A DNA stretch of 64,000 bases from Vanilla planifolia (lineage: Eukaryota > Streptophyta > Magnoliopsida > Asparagales > Orchidaceae): contig JAIUJO010000091.1 of assembly GCA_023846275.1 (NCBI GenBank), positions 1,734,803-1,798,802 of the forward strand. Reading direction: 5' to 3'. Position 1 is the stretch's first letter; every line of letters starts with the position of its first letter. This document shows positions 52,183-64,000 of this stretch, piece after piece. The notes beneath the pieces were generated by a model. It searched no databases, had not been told where the DNA came from, and saw nothing but the letters and a program-made list of their open reading frames with translations. Made by a program: the position numbers and the translations under genes.

Positions 52183-54060
52183 TGTTATACCAGGTAAAAT
52201 ATTATATGTTTAATTTTCAATAATTCAATTGTGGCTTGGATGATTTCAGATCGACAGTAGGATGAGCCAGGAGCTCAATTGGAGGCTATTGGAATTTCTG
52301 AAATTTTTTGGGGATTTTTCGGAGCACCGAGATTTTTTTTTTTAAAACCAGAATTTGGTTTTTTTACCGCGCGTGAACCGGACCGGAGCGGTTCAGCGAA
52401 GGCGGGGTGGTTCGCCGAGGTGCATTTGCGCGTGCGTTTGGATAAGCCGCGGATAAGCGGATCGGACGGGCGAGATCAGCGGTGGAGATTAACCGGCTGA
52501 TCGGGTGTTAAGCGGCGTTTTTGGAAGGTGAACCGGCACTTAATGGGTCTTAACGGGTTATTATCGGTTTAAGCGGGGTATTTAACCTAAACTGTTCGGC
52601 TGTTAGGGTTCGAACGGCGGCTAGAGGCGAAGTGTTCGCGGCGAACGGCGGTACTTTCTGACAGCCTTCCAAGGGGCTTTTGGTAACCGGAGGTTCGCGG
52701 GACAGAGGCGAGCATTTTGGTACCGGTTTCGTTCGGCGAGGAGTTGTGGTTGAGCGCGTGCGAGCTTCACCGTCGCCGGCGAGCAAGGTAGGAAATTAAG
52801 ATTAAATCAGTTATTTAGCAAATTAAAAATATGGATTATTTTGCAAATAGCTACTTGAGCATGTGGATATGGGTTTTTGGAATTGATTAATGCAATTTAT
52901 TGATTTTAGCATTTTAGGGTTTTTTTTTTATGAAGAAGAATATATATATATTCCGCCGAATTGGAATTTCTGTGCATAGAAGCATGCCTTAGGTTTTGAT
53001 ATTATCATATTGCCATTATTCAGGTTATCTGAATGCTAGAATGATTTTAATTTCAAGAATTGGCATAGTCGGATCGGACAACACTTCGGCGAAAATTTTG
53101 CATGGACATCTAGCTTCGCGACTTGATTATATGGAATTTTTAGGCTAGTACGAGATTTAGGCTAGCGTCCCCTTGCGTTCGGTCGCCGGAAATTGACGGG
53201 GGAAACGGAGATTTCCGGAAAGTCGACGGTTAGGATTTCGCGGGCGACGGGTGAAGGAAGGGGATGAATTAGGGTTAATTAGGGATTAGTCTGATTATTA
53301 AGTGAATAATTGTATTAATTATTAATATTTATATGTTAAGCGTCGGCCCGAATTCGGATTATTAACTTCGGCCGGCGGGGTTCTCGGCTCAGCGCGTAAG
53401 GGTTCCGAACCAGCGACGAGAACTGGTTCAGGGGAAGTGCAGCGTGGATGAGAGAGAAGCGGAAGAAAAAAAAAATAATTCGGAAATTAATCCGAATTTT
53501 CGGAAAAAGGATATGCGGATTTTAAATTCGGAAATTTATTCCGAATTTCGAAAAATGGATAAGGGCGGAAATTGATTTTGGAATTTAAAATTTCCTGAAG
53601 TGAGGAAGAGGTGATTTTTGGAAATCACGTAGCCAAGTTGAAATTAACTGTTAGAAATTACCCATAAATTCAGTGCAGCTAGATTAGTTGGAAGGAAGTG
53701 TGACACTGGGTGCTACTAGAATAGTCAGAATTTTGGTACAGTTTGTGTTGCTTGGATGGCAATGACATGGATTGAGTCAGTTTACTCAGTGTTGGCATAT
53801 TTCATGGATTGGCATATTGGACCGGAATACTATAGGCCCTATGCGATGTTTAGGGTAGTTGTGGTAGGTAACTGTGCGGTACAGACTTAGCTTCCACAGT
53901 ATACATGTGGACTGGTATGCGCCTTGTTGTATCTGGACACATGTTGCCGAATCTTAGAGTTAGAGCTTGGCAATGACTGTAGGGGCGTGAGCTTCTATGG
54001 AAATTGTTGGGAGAGGACTTCTTGGGACGGTGGCTGAGTCGATCTCTTCTGGTCCATGAG

Positions 54061-54165
54061 TGTAGGCCTGCGCGCCTGAGGGTGGCAGGGGTGTCTCGCC
54101 GTGGCTAGCCAAGTGTGTAGGCCTGCGTGCCTGAGGGTGGCAGGGGTGTCTCACGTTGGCTAGTG
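54061..54165 (+). repeat. Tandem repeat inside the solo LTR, 55-bp period
   Basis: Two near-identical units begin 'tgtaggcctgcg' at 54061 and 54116 and share 'gcctgagggtggcaggggtg'. Confidence 0.9.
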
Positions 54166-54230
54166 ATTTATAGGACTGGTTCTGTCTATAGTCTCCAGGA
54201 GATTGATTGACGAGAGACGCTGCGGTGTTG

Positions 54231-54330
54231 GGTGCCATGCGTGCACAGAGATGGGCGTGTCCCGCTGGCATGCTTGCTTAGGCGCCATGCGTGCGCAGAG
54301 ATGGGCGTGTCCCGCTGGCATGCTGCCTGG
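54231..54330 (+). repeat. Tandem repeat inside the solo LTR, 50-bp period
   Basis: Two units, 54231-54280 and 54281-54330, both read 'gg.gccatgcgtgc' followed by 'cagagatgggcgtgtcccgc' and 'tggcatgct'. They differ at only a few positions. Confidence 0.93.
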
Positions 54331-55137
54331 GAGCACAGAGGAGAGCTACTCTGGTGTGACTGGGGGTGACTGTGGTTGGTCAGAGTCTGGGACTGAGAGT
54401 GCTTTTCCACCCTACATTGTTATGCTATATTTCTATACTCTTGCTATTATCCTTCTCTTGCATGAGAGTTTTTTTTTACTAGCTGTCTTTCCTATTGGGC
54501 GTAGCTCATTCCTTTATTATCTATATTTTTCCAGTGGCTCGGCAGACTTGACGCCACCCAGCTTTAGGTGGGATCGTGATCAGTAGGCTAGTGGAGGAGA
54601 TCTGATCTATGATTTTCTGAGACATTCTGGTTAGTTGATTGTTGCTGTTGGATGTATTCAGTGAGACTGTTATTCTTATGTCTTGTATTATGTGAGGATG
54701 ATTCTGACTCATGTACTCGGATGGATGATGTGGTATTTGATGGACTGTGATTTTTCATATGAGTTACATTTTTATACACTATTTTATTTTCAATCTTGAC
54801 GGTATGGTGTGTGGAGCGCCATTTCATATCGGTGGATGTTATATATATTTTTTTGTTGATGGTGAGGTCATTACATGACTATGGAACTTAACCTTGGGGG
54901 TTCAGATTTCTATTAGATCGGTTCTCCTACCAGTATGGGTTAGGAGTATTGGGTATAGTAGGAGTAACATTGCGCGACTTCATCAGTTAATTCAGGAGTC
55001 ATGAACTTGATTTGACGGTGTGACCGGGAGATGGGATCCACATAGTTAAGGAAAGTAAGTGTGTAATGATGTGTTATATCCTATGTTTTTCGTAGGCTAC
55101 TCAGGTTGGTATGGGACGATCTGAGCTGTCTATATGT

Positions 55138-55158
55138 AAAAAAAAAAAAAAAAAAAAA
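55138..55158 (+). repeat. A tract (21 A) near the right end of the solo LTR
   Basis: An uninterrupted run of A lies 13 bases before the LTR terminus. It is inside the LTR ends and target duplications, so it is part of the LTR and not the tail of a retroposed transcript. Confidence 0.9.
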
Positions 55159-55171
55159 CTCGGATGTAACA

Positions 55172-55176
55172 TAGTT
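55172..55176 (+). repeat. Target-site duplication TAGTT, right
   Basis: This is the exact match to 52178-52182, directly after the TAACA end of the solo LTR. Confidence 0.9.
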
Positions 55177-56830
55177 GAAGAAATCATTAATTAGTGGGCA
55201 ACATGGTCATTGTTAGCCTTTTCTTATTACATGGAATTTTAAGTATAAAAAATCGATATTAAAAGAAAATTCAAAAATTTTTTTGTTTACGTAGAAGTGT
55301 ATGTAGAATAATTGGATTCTTGTCAGCATTATCCTCATCAAAATCATGTTTAAAAGCTAATTAAATAATTATGCAATTTGCAACAACAGTAATGATCCTA
55401 GTATTGATAAACTTAGTAGATTTCTACTCAAACATTAATTTAGCATGGGAATGTAGATTGAAATTTTTTCATCAAGAACTACACTAATGAACTTCTTCTA
55501 GTCAAAGGTTATGTAGATGATATCAATTTTGGATAAGCCAACATGGCCTTTGTGAATGACTAATATGCTTATAGATGTAGGATTTGAGATTAATATAAAG
55601 GGTGAAGAGACCAATTTTCTCATATTAAAAGTTAAACAATATAAGAATGGAATCATTGTATCTTAAATAAATTATATAAATGAGATCTTAAAAATGCTTA
55701 ATCTTGAGAACCTAAATCCCATTTCTACTTTCAAGGGTCTCCAACAAATTATTAAATAAATTCAAGAATGGAAAACAAACTGATTCAAGGTATATGAAGG
55801 GATGATATGTTCTTTAATTAACTACAAGAAGACCTATGAAAGTTTTTAGTGTGGGACTTTTTCAATCCATTTTTTTATTATGAACCTATAGAAAGATTCT
55901 TTTGGAAATTACTTGGCACAAAGGTGTTAGTGTTTTCATATCGCAAATTTGAGTTAAGTCATTATCTCGTAAGATAAAGCCACAAAGATTTTGTTGGTTC
56001 AAGAAAACATAAGAAAAGCATTATAAATATTTAATCATTTTTTGGACACATCTTAAACTCATGATCTATTAGAAAAACATTGAACTATTTTTTCTTACAA
56101 CCAATGAACCATAATATATAGCATTGGGAGGATTTTTAGAAAACATTTTTTGGTTAAAAAGAAGCCTAAAAGATATGGGATTAGATTTGGAAACAATATA
56201 CCCATAAAAAAGAAAATATGTGTGTCATTTGCCTAAGTCAAAGCCTTATCTAGTATTCTAAGGACAAACAAAGTGATGCTAGGAACCATTTCATTAAGGA
56301 GCACACATAATAAAATGTGATAGATGTTTAATTTGTTGTTAACAACATGCGACTAGTGTGCATCTTAATGAAGCTACTTAGGAAAGATTTATTCCATAAG
56401 ATTAGAAGAATTTTTATGATTACAAAAGTAGGAAACATTAATCTTGCTTTTAATAGTAGTTTTGTGAGTTAAGGGGAACACATCCATGTGCTTTTATTAC
56501 TTGCAAATCTAGCTTCACATCGTAATATTTAGAAAATATTGCACTACATTCCATTACTTTATGATAAACTTAGAATATAGCTTGTCATAAAAAATAAGAG
56601 GTTATTCATCTAATAAGTAATAATATAAAATATTTTGATAATAATAAATATTTCAATAGCATTCTCATTGACCATCAATCTCTACTTCTAGGTATGATTG
56701 TGAGCGATAGTGGAAGGAGATTAATGTTTGGAAGATAGCTCAATTGATTAAATATGTCGATGTAACAATTTTTGAAATAACAATGGAAAAGAAAATTGTA
56801 TCATGAAGAAACTAAGTGTTGTTTTTTAGT
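55172..56830 (+). mobile_element. Ty1/copia fossil, family X copy 3, right part
   Basis: The copia fossil resumes after the solo LTR. 'tgggaatgtagattgaa' (55446) matches 'tgggaatgtagatagaa' (30042) in copy 1. About 55500-55530 holds the worn RT catalytic region (GYVDDINFG against the family 'YVDDIIFG'). RNase H-like sequence follows near 56110-56300. A noncoding tail to about 56830 matches 30430-30880, for example 'ctcaattgattaaatatg' (56737) against 'gtcaattgattaaatata' (30777). This copy keeps RT-RNase H sequence that copy 1 has lost. It is broken in many places. Confidence 0.7.
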
Positions 56831-58754
56831 AAGACATTTTCCCTACCATGTAAATTAAAGAAACTTGTGGCTCAACTATACTATGCATGATTTTTCAAGT
56901 TCAAAATGAAAAATTTTGAACGACTGAAATCACCACATGATCATATTTTATACAATAAGATTAGGTATTGGAGAAAAGAGACAATTTTAAGACTAAACAA
57001 TTTGATCTAAGCAAACTAGTGTATCTAGTAAAATTCGATGGACTAGTTACAATGAATAAATTAATATGATCAAACTATTCAATAAGGGGAAACGATTCCA
57101 TAAAAACTCAATAACGAAAACTCTAAAAAATCAATTGATATAGTTAACTTATGACTTATGATAAAAACATTCAAATTAAAATTAAACTTTCGAAAATGTT
57201 GTACATGACCATCATATAATATGCAATAGTATAATGATTATTATGAATTGTATATTCGTAAACTTCTAACCCAAATTAAGTCAAACAAAAAAATTATACA
57301 ATATACAAATATTACATTAAACCACGTAATTATCTTATTCTTATTGACGTAATTAAAATAAAAAAATTTATATGGTACCATAAAATTTTGTTCGACTGTA
57401 TGATAAACTTACGTTTACTTACCATAGTAAATTCTTTAAATTCATATGGTATATTAACATTCTTCTACAAAAGCTCAATTGACTATAAATGCATATAAAA
57501 CCATATGATTATTATGTTTAATTATAGAACCAGACAAGTACAAAGTTTTGATGTTATGAAATTCTCTTATTGCATTATTATGATTTGAGAAATTTTATTA
57601 GGAAATGAAGAATTCTTATATAGCTTTTGAAAAAAGTAGCAATGAGCTTGAATGTTGCAAGAAGTTTGAAAAAGAAATTTTTAAGTCTACTATTGTTAAT
57701 TCTTTTGTCCAATTGAATCCATTTTCTTAACATATTCATAGCTAAGAATTTATCATTGACAAAATTTATTATATAACTGTGGTGTTATAATATTTTACTT
57801 TTTCAAGAAACACAATACTTTTCGATTATTATAAACAAATTTTTTCTTACTTTTTATATATAGTTTTGAAAATTTTAAACAAATTATTATATTAATTAAT
57901 TTATATTCCCTATATAATTTAAAATTTTAATTAGTTAATTATGCATAAGTCTTAGCAAACTCTTGATTTATTGATATTTCATGAATTTTTTTTGTGAAAT
58001 ATTCTTTCCATTTTTATTTTTTAATTTTACTTAAGACACCCTTCATTCTTAAAATATTAAAACATTTGACTAATTACAATCCTAGAATAATTTTAATACT
58101 TCTTGCATTGAAATATTTTTATTCTTTTTAAAATACATTTTAAAAAGATATGTATATTTGATAAATTGATATTATAGAGAGGATTTATTATCAATATGTT
58201 GCTCATATATTAGAGGTAATTGCTAAGTTATTGTTTAAATTTTTTTAGTTTTGTAATTAAGTATATGTTATTTTGACATACATAGTTTCTATTCTTTTGT
58301 ATCTTCGAATAATTAGATATTCAATTATTTTAGGCAATGTTTTAAATTTTTTGAATATTTTATTATGATAAAGGTTTTATAATTTGTAAATCTTATATCG
58401 GTTTTAACTATCATGAACCATATTCTATGTGATAATTATCTTTTTTATAGTATAAGTTCTTTTGTTAGTGATTTCCTTTATCTTATTTTACTAATTCTCT
58501 TATCACATTATTTTTGAAATGTTTATCAAGGATATATTATTAGAAATGTTTTCAGTTAATGTCACGTATAAATACAAAAAAAAATTTAAATAACTCATTA
58601 AATAATTTACATGATGATTTTCTATATTTTGTTATAATTATTTGTCATTGCTAGATATTTGTCATTTACATTTCATAATCAAATATTTCAAGAATAACAA
58701 TATTTTATTTTCTAATTAATACCTTTTTGTTATAAATATGTACTTCAGCTAGAA
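56831..58754. other. AT-rich intergenic DNA, no gene recognised
   Basis: No coding domain was seen. Family A copy 3 could start earlier than I placed it, because copy 1 is cut by the window edge and cannot be used to fix the left end. Confidence 0.5.
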
Positions 58755-61700
58755 TTATTATTGCTTTTAGTTAAAATGTTTGTAATATGAACTAAGATTT
58801 CAATTACAGAATTAGGTCAGCAATTGTAATTACTTTTTAAAAGTGTTTCCAAAAATACCCTTTGATAATTATGTTGCTAAATGAATTCTTTTAATATATA
58901 ATGCATGTTCTATTATTTTTTAAAAATACTTCATTAGTTTAATAATTCAGATTTTAAATTCAGTTAATTAATTTCAATTTTGTATTTGCACAAACATATT
59001 GGGATTATATTATGTTTTCTTTTATTTTTTATTTCAAATCTTCAATGACCTTCTGTCTCATTCGTTTTATATTTTGTCACAATAATTTTTGCAATTATAG
59101 TTGGTACAACCTTTTTGTGTTATTTCATAATAAATCTTATTGGTATTGATTACTCTTTATTCATAATAAAATCACCAATACTTATTTTATGTGATACTAT
59201 ATTGAATTAGTTTCATTTTTTTAAAATTTTAATTATCACGACAACATGTTATATTTTTTGAATTTTTTATCTAATTGTGGAATTAAAAAAATAAAGTAAT
59301 TAATCTGCTCAATAATAATTTTACACCACCTCTATCCAAACAAAAATTTCTTAAATATCAATGTGAAAAGGCATTTTAAGAATGTTTTAAGTCTTACTTT
59401 AGCTTCATTATAAAAAAGTTTGTTGCACCTATCTATTACATATGTGCACTAATTTTTAAGTTGTTATATACTATTTTTTAACAGTTCCCTTACAATATTT
59501 TTTAATTTTAAATTTTTGTTCGCATTTTTCATGTATCTTTGATAACTAAGTTATAAATAGTTTCTAATAAATTTTTATATTTTTAACCTTATTATCTTTT
59601 AATTTCTATAAGAAGATTTTTATTTATATTATTGTGAAACTTTATGTTGTATCATTTAAATATATTGAATATCTTAAAAATATTTAAATAATTATGATGT
59701 CTCATTTTTTTGTTTTTTTAAACTTATAATGTTTTATTTAGCCAACTACTCCTTATATTACAAATATTTTTTAATATTTAAATATTTTAAAAAGTGATAT
59801 CTTATTTATTATACTATAGCAATAAGAAAACTCTTTGTTGAAATATTATCCTTATTGCTAATCTTATTTATATATAAAATAATCCTGCTTTTAAAATGTT
59901 TTCATACAATGGAAATTTTTTCAATATTATGTTGTTGTGATAGTTGACATATTTTTAGCATCTATTATATTTTTTTAACTGACAATTTAAAAAAGCTTTG
60001 AATTATTTAATTTATGTTATAGCATTTGTGTTCACATATTTAATTTTTGAAGTTCTTTTACTTAGATCACACAATCTAAACATTTTAAATCATTAAAACT
60101 TTTTATTTATATATTTAATATCAAAAATTTTATTTTAATTTCATTTTATTTTACAAACTATGAAAATCATTTCAAAAATTAAATTTCTTTAACACATTAG
60201 CTATTTTTTATTTTTTTAATGTTTTTCTTTGAATTTTTTTTTTGTAATATTACATTTACTTATAGTATTTTTTATAGGTTTATGATATGTCTTTCTATAT
60301 GTTTCTTTATTTTTACAAGCTTTTGAAATTATATTTTTAAATAAGTGTTTTTTAGGTGGCAAATCTATTTAATGTCTAAGACTTTCTTATTTGTAAAATA
60401 TGATTTATGACACATGCAGCAATAGAAAATCCTTATGATGAATAGTAATGATTTAATATTTAACATTCACATATAAAAAAAAATTAGTGTTTCACAACAT
60501 ATACAATATAATAGTAAGTTTTATATTTTTATGATTTGTTATATCTATGAAATTACTAGAAACTTCTTTAAATATTAATGATATAAAGCTACGTTTTAGT
60601 ATATTGTTTTGTTCACATATTATCAATTTTGTTTCAAATACAGAAACTATATGCTAAGGAATTGTTTGTTTCCCTTTTTATATTGAAAAAGACATTAAAT
60701 TTTAATTAGTTAGATAATTTTTACCACATTTAATTAAAATTATTTTAAATATTTTTAGAAATTTGTTTTAATCATTTTGCCTAAAACTTTTTAACATTTA
60801 ATTGTTTTACAATATTTTCGTAATTATTTTGTTTTGTGTTAACTTTTTGGTTTGTTCTTTATTGAATTGTTATTGCAACAACCTAATATGTTGAACATAC
60901 AGATTGAACTTTTAAATATTAAATTCTTTTAACAACCATATATCTTTTAATTCTTTCAAAATATTTACATTGATAAGTTTGAAACCATTACATCATAAGG
61001 AAGATTTGTTTTCATTTCTTATGCATTTCGAAGCAATTATTTAAATAATTTTTTATGTTTTTTTTTATTTTATAACTCCTTTATTTTTTTTATATTGACA
61101 ACTTTGTCTTCATTTAATAACCTAAATATTTTTAAATATCTTCTACACATTGTTTATAAATTATGGTATACTTATTTCATGACAATTTGATAATCTTATC
61201 TTACAACATTTTTCTTTAAATGATATTTATTTTTTATTTATATTATGATATTTAATTTAGAACATTCTAGCATTTGACCAATTTCCATATCTGTTTTATA
61301 ATTCTTTTTGCCAATTAGGCATGTCTATGAATCTGCCTATATAAATGGATTTATTAAGCAAAGAAAAAACGAATTATTGTTACATTGAAACATCCAACTA
61401 ATCAACATTGTCAAGGAAATGAACAAAAATTGTTTATATAAAATTAGGAAAAAAAATTTCTTTGTGAAAACTATGAAAATATAAAATAGTAAAACTAATA
61501 TTTATCAAATTTATTAAATATATATACAAATAAAAGTGCTTAACCTATAAAAAAAATAATTTACATATCATTACAATTAAAAAAAATAAAAATTAAACAG
61601 TAAAAAAATTTAAAAAATAAATAAAACACAAAACATATAATATTACAAATATATTCATAATTCTACGTTAACAAAATGTGACAACAAAACATATTTTAGC

Positions 61701-63280
61701 AAACAATGGTGAATGCAAAGTTTGTTCGACGTCCAAAAATTAAAATAATAGACACTACAAAATATTTGAAAGTCATCAAAATATCATTTGCAATTTTTCA
61801 TAAAGTATTGCATATATATTAAAAAAATTACAAATGAAAAAAAAATAACAAGTCATATAGTTTATCAATAAGAATTTAATATTTTATAAATTAAAAAGCA
61901 TATATATGTATGTATATGTATATATATATATATATTACATAATAGCATGATAAATTTTTTATTAAAGATATATATGAGGACAATAATTATGATGAAAAGG
62001 GTAGAATGGAGATCCTCCTACTAAATTTGGATCTTGGTCTTATGCCATAATGAAAAAAAATGAATAAAGAATAAATGAAAGGAAAGGAGGGACAACCTTT
62101 GTGCTCCTCTCTAATTGCTTGCTTCTACCCAAAATTTTAATGACAAAGAAATAAAATAATATAATAGAAATTTTATATTTTCATTCATAATGGTTTTTAG
62201 CATGTTGACAATATGAATCCATGTATTATGATGATAGCCTTCAAGTATCAAAAAATTCCTTATACATAAACCATTTCAAAAGAATAAATATTACAAACAA
62301 AAAATGGCTAAGAATTGATCATTATTAATCTTCTAATACAACTTCTCTTATATTAATTAACCCTACTAAAAAATTTAATACTTTATGTATTTATACTCTT
62401 AAGATATTTCCTTGAGTTCATTTATTATTTTGAAGATATCACTAATTCTTTCATCAAAATAAATTCATATAAATAGGCAAATGCTTAGTGTTATATTTGA
62501 AATGATGAGTAAGAACGTGTTTTGGAGTAACATAAATTCACCTTATTGTTCTTTAAATTAAACATAAGAATGATAAACAAAGGTGAATATGTTTTAGAAA
62601 AGTAATGTTTAAAAGTTCTATTATTATATTAAGAAGTAGAATTAGAACATTGTTCAGATGTTAGTTAGATTCACTTAGAGTTAACTTAGGTGGATAAATT
62701 TAAAAAGTTCTATAAATTTGTATTTGTGTTAATGAAATTAAAAAACATCACATTTGAACTTGTCATTGATGAAATGTATAGATGAAGTATTGAACAATAA
62801 GATGGATATTTAAAGTGATAGAACTTTCATTACCAAAATGCCACGCACTTACTTAGCATAAATATGTTCTTTCAAAATATAATATAAATGTAGCCATATA
62901 AATCCATCACACAATGTATTGTGTATGTAACTTCCATATGTAATGGCAATATGATATGTTTGAGTTTCATTGACTTCAATGGCTTCACAAAAGTTCATTG
63001 AAATGGGACTAAAAAGTGTACTAGTTCAGATATTTGTAAATTTAATTAGTATAATCCCAAGTAAACAGTGAAGTGCTCATTAATAAAAATTATAGCTTCT
63101 TAAAAAAATTAATGTTAAACATATTGAGAGATTGCCTATAATAATAAATTAGATTTTGAAAGTGGATTAACTAATTTAATACATACCTGTGTAACATGGA
63201 TCATTTCATAATTTGAGTATAATAAAAACCCATGTAACTAAGGTACAATTTGAGATGCTTATGTTTAGAATATTAAATAA
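58755..63280 (+). repeat. Family A repeat, copy 3
   Basis: This copy matches copy 1 nearly from end to end: 'ttttagttaaaatgtttgtaa' near 58767, 'ttgtggaatt' near 59275, 'aggcatgtctatgaat' near 61317, 'agttaacttaggtggataaatt' near 62679, 'tataaatccatcacac' near 62898, and 'tttgagatgcttatgtttagaata' near 63249. After about 63280 it no longer follows copies 1 and 2, which share a further 350 bases. It has no recognised coding domain. Confidence 0.82.
61899..61936 (+). repeat. (TA)n/(TATG)n simple repeat
   Basis: An alternating 'tatatatgtatgtatatgtatata' type run lies inside family A copy 3 and is absent from the other two copies. Confidence 0.85.
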
Positions 63281-64000
63281 AAAGAGTATATGCTAGGTGA
63301 ACCAAATTTGTAGGGGTCAGGATTGCAATAAATATATGTTTATTTGGCTTACTTGTGCCACACACAATACATAGGTTTGGAAAAATTAGCTTACTTCCAA
63401 AATTTTATTGATAAAATTAAAAATAAAGAGAATTTTTTGCTTTATAATAAGCTTTTTTCTAATCATTCAAAGTTTGTAAGAAGTGCCAGACAAATGATTT
63501 TAGGAGTCATACATTAATTAGCAAGAACTTAGAAAAAATAGTCGAAGTGATCAGGTGGTTCCCATTATTAGAAATAATTTCATGCAATTTATTTTATATT
63601 TTTTTAATATTTAAGTAAATAAAAAAATTCCTAAAGTTAAGGTATCAACCATAAATAAATGTCTTCAATTATGCAGCCAATGGAAAATTAAAAATTTATA
63701 CATTTTAATGGACTGTAGTGTGTTATTGAATCAATTCCATGATAGAGAAAATATATAATAGGAGTTAGAAAATTGCATGATGTATTTACGAAAACTAGTT
63801 TGCTAAACATAAAGTAGAGCTTAGCATACAAAGAAAACAATAATGTTTACATATCTCTTGCTAAAAAACTACAATAAAAAATTCAACTAGCATAAGGATC
63901 GAACATCAACTCTACATAATCACAAAGTTGTTATCAATATGAAGAATTTATAGCTTCCATACATTTTGTCATCATAGAGGACATGAAATTTAAAATATTG
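63281..64000. other. AT-rich intergenic DNA to the window end
   Basis: I see no gene, repeat copy or structured element in this stretch. Confidence 0.5.

Larger units (their letters stand above)
52183..55171 (+). mobile_element. Solo LTR of a Ty3/gypsy (Tekay/Del-like) retrotransposon, 2989 bp
   Basis: The element begins TGTTATACC and ends GGATGTAACA, giving the inverted ends TGTTA/TAACA, and is flanked by a perfect 5-bp duplication. No internal region, primer-binding site or second LTR is present, so it is a solo LTR, the usual product of recombination between the two LTRs of one element. Length, ends resembling 'TGTAACACC...GGTGTTACA', CpG-rich 'ccgg/cggcg' blocks, internal tandem repeats and an A tract before the right end all fit long chromovirus LTRs of the Tekay/Del type. 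The plus orientation is favoured by 'gccggcgagcaaggtagg' (52775-52792), similar to the leader of such LTRs, but is not certain. Open stretches of 63 to 127 codons inside are side effects of its higher GC. It looks whole as an LTR and is the youngest feature in the window. Confidence 0.88.

Noticed and set aside
52258-52270. 'tgagccagg' near 52262 as an alternative LTR left end
   Set aside because: Flanking bases give no match to the bases after 55171, whereas TGTTA at 52183 is preceded by a perfect TAGTT.
52279-52786. Open stretches on both strands near the left end of the GC-rich block, read at first as a GC-rich host gene
   Set aside because: The block has exact LTR ends and a target duplication, so it is an LTR and not a gene.
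54203-54586. 127-codon open stretch, the longest in the window
   Set aside because: It lies inside the solo LTR across tandem repeats, overlaps open stretches on the other strand, and owes its length to the higher GC there. No protein family was recognised.
55138-55158. A tract taken at first as the tail of a processed pseudogene or SINE
   Set aside because: The TAACA terminus and TAGTT duplication lie beyond it, and the left end starts with TGTTA, so it is internal to the LTR.

Overview
This window looks like intergenic DNA from a flowering plant nuclear genome, probably a large one. Four things support this: pieces of Ty1/copia and Ty3/gypsy pol genes of plant type, an L1-type LINE, a decayed copy of the plastid gene rpoC2, and a solo LTR with the long, CpG-rich structure seen in Tekay/Del-type elements. 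I found no intact host gene, tRNA, rRNA, CRISPR array or working promoter-gene unit. Almost every open stretch is a chance or remnant ORF in very AT-rich DNA. The longest (127 codons) lies inside the solo LTR and is not a gene.

Layout. 1-4640: first copy of an unclassified AT-rich repeat (family A). 7650-9210: LINE fossil on the minus strand. 12485-13105: GA-rich simple repeat, then repeat G. 13080-14778: minus-strand rpoC2 pseudogene of plastid origin. 17100-18650 and 22840-24100: repeat pair E. 24480-27490: further copies of repeat G. 28380-28535: end of a gypsy chromodomain fossil. 28960-30880: copia fossil X. 31255-34480: two tandem copies of an LTR-like repeat, F. 34900-39440: second copy of family A. 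39440-45540: mostly featureless, with two unrecognised open stretches. 45550-46700: gypsy protease/RT fossil. 47100-50005: copia pol fossil ending in a polypurine tract and the start of an LTR. 50230-56830: two more copies of copia family X. The second is split by a 2989-bp solo LTR (52183-55171) flanked by a perfect 5-bp duplication, TAGTT. 58755-63280: third copy of family A.

Interpretation. The window is a layered record of insertions. Old elements have drifted to very low GC with few CpG sites. The solo LTR keeps dense CpG and a perfect target-site duplication, so it is much the youngest layer. The best candidate for something undescribed is family A: three copies of about 4.5 kb in the same orientation, with no recognisable coding domain. 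The clearest informative relic is the rpoC2 insertion. No working gene system is visible. Family names come from recognising protein and terminal motifs by eye; no database search was run.
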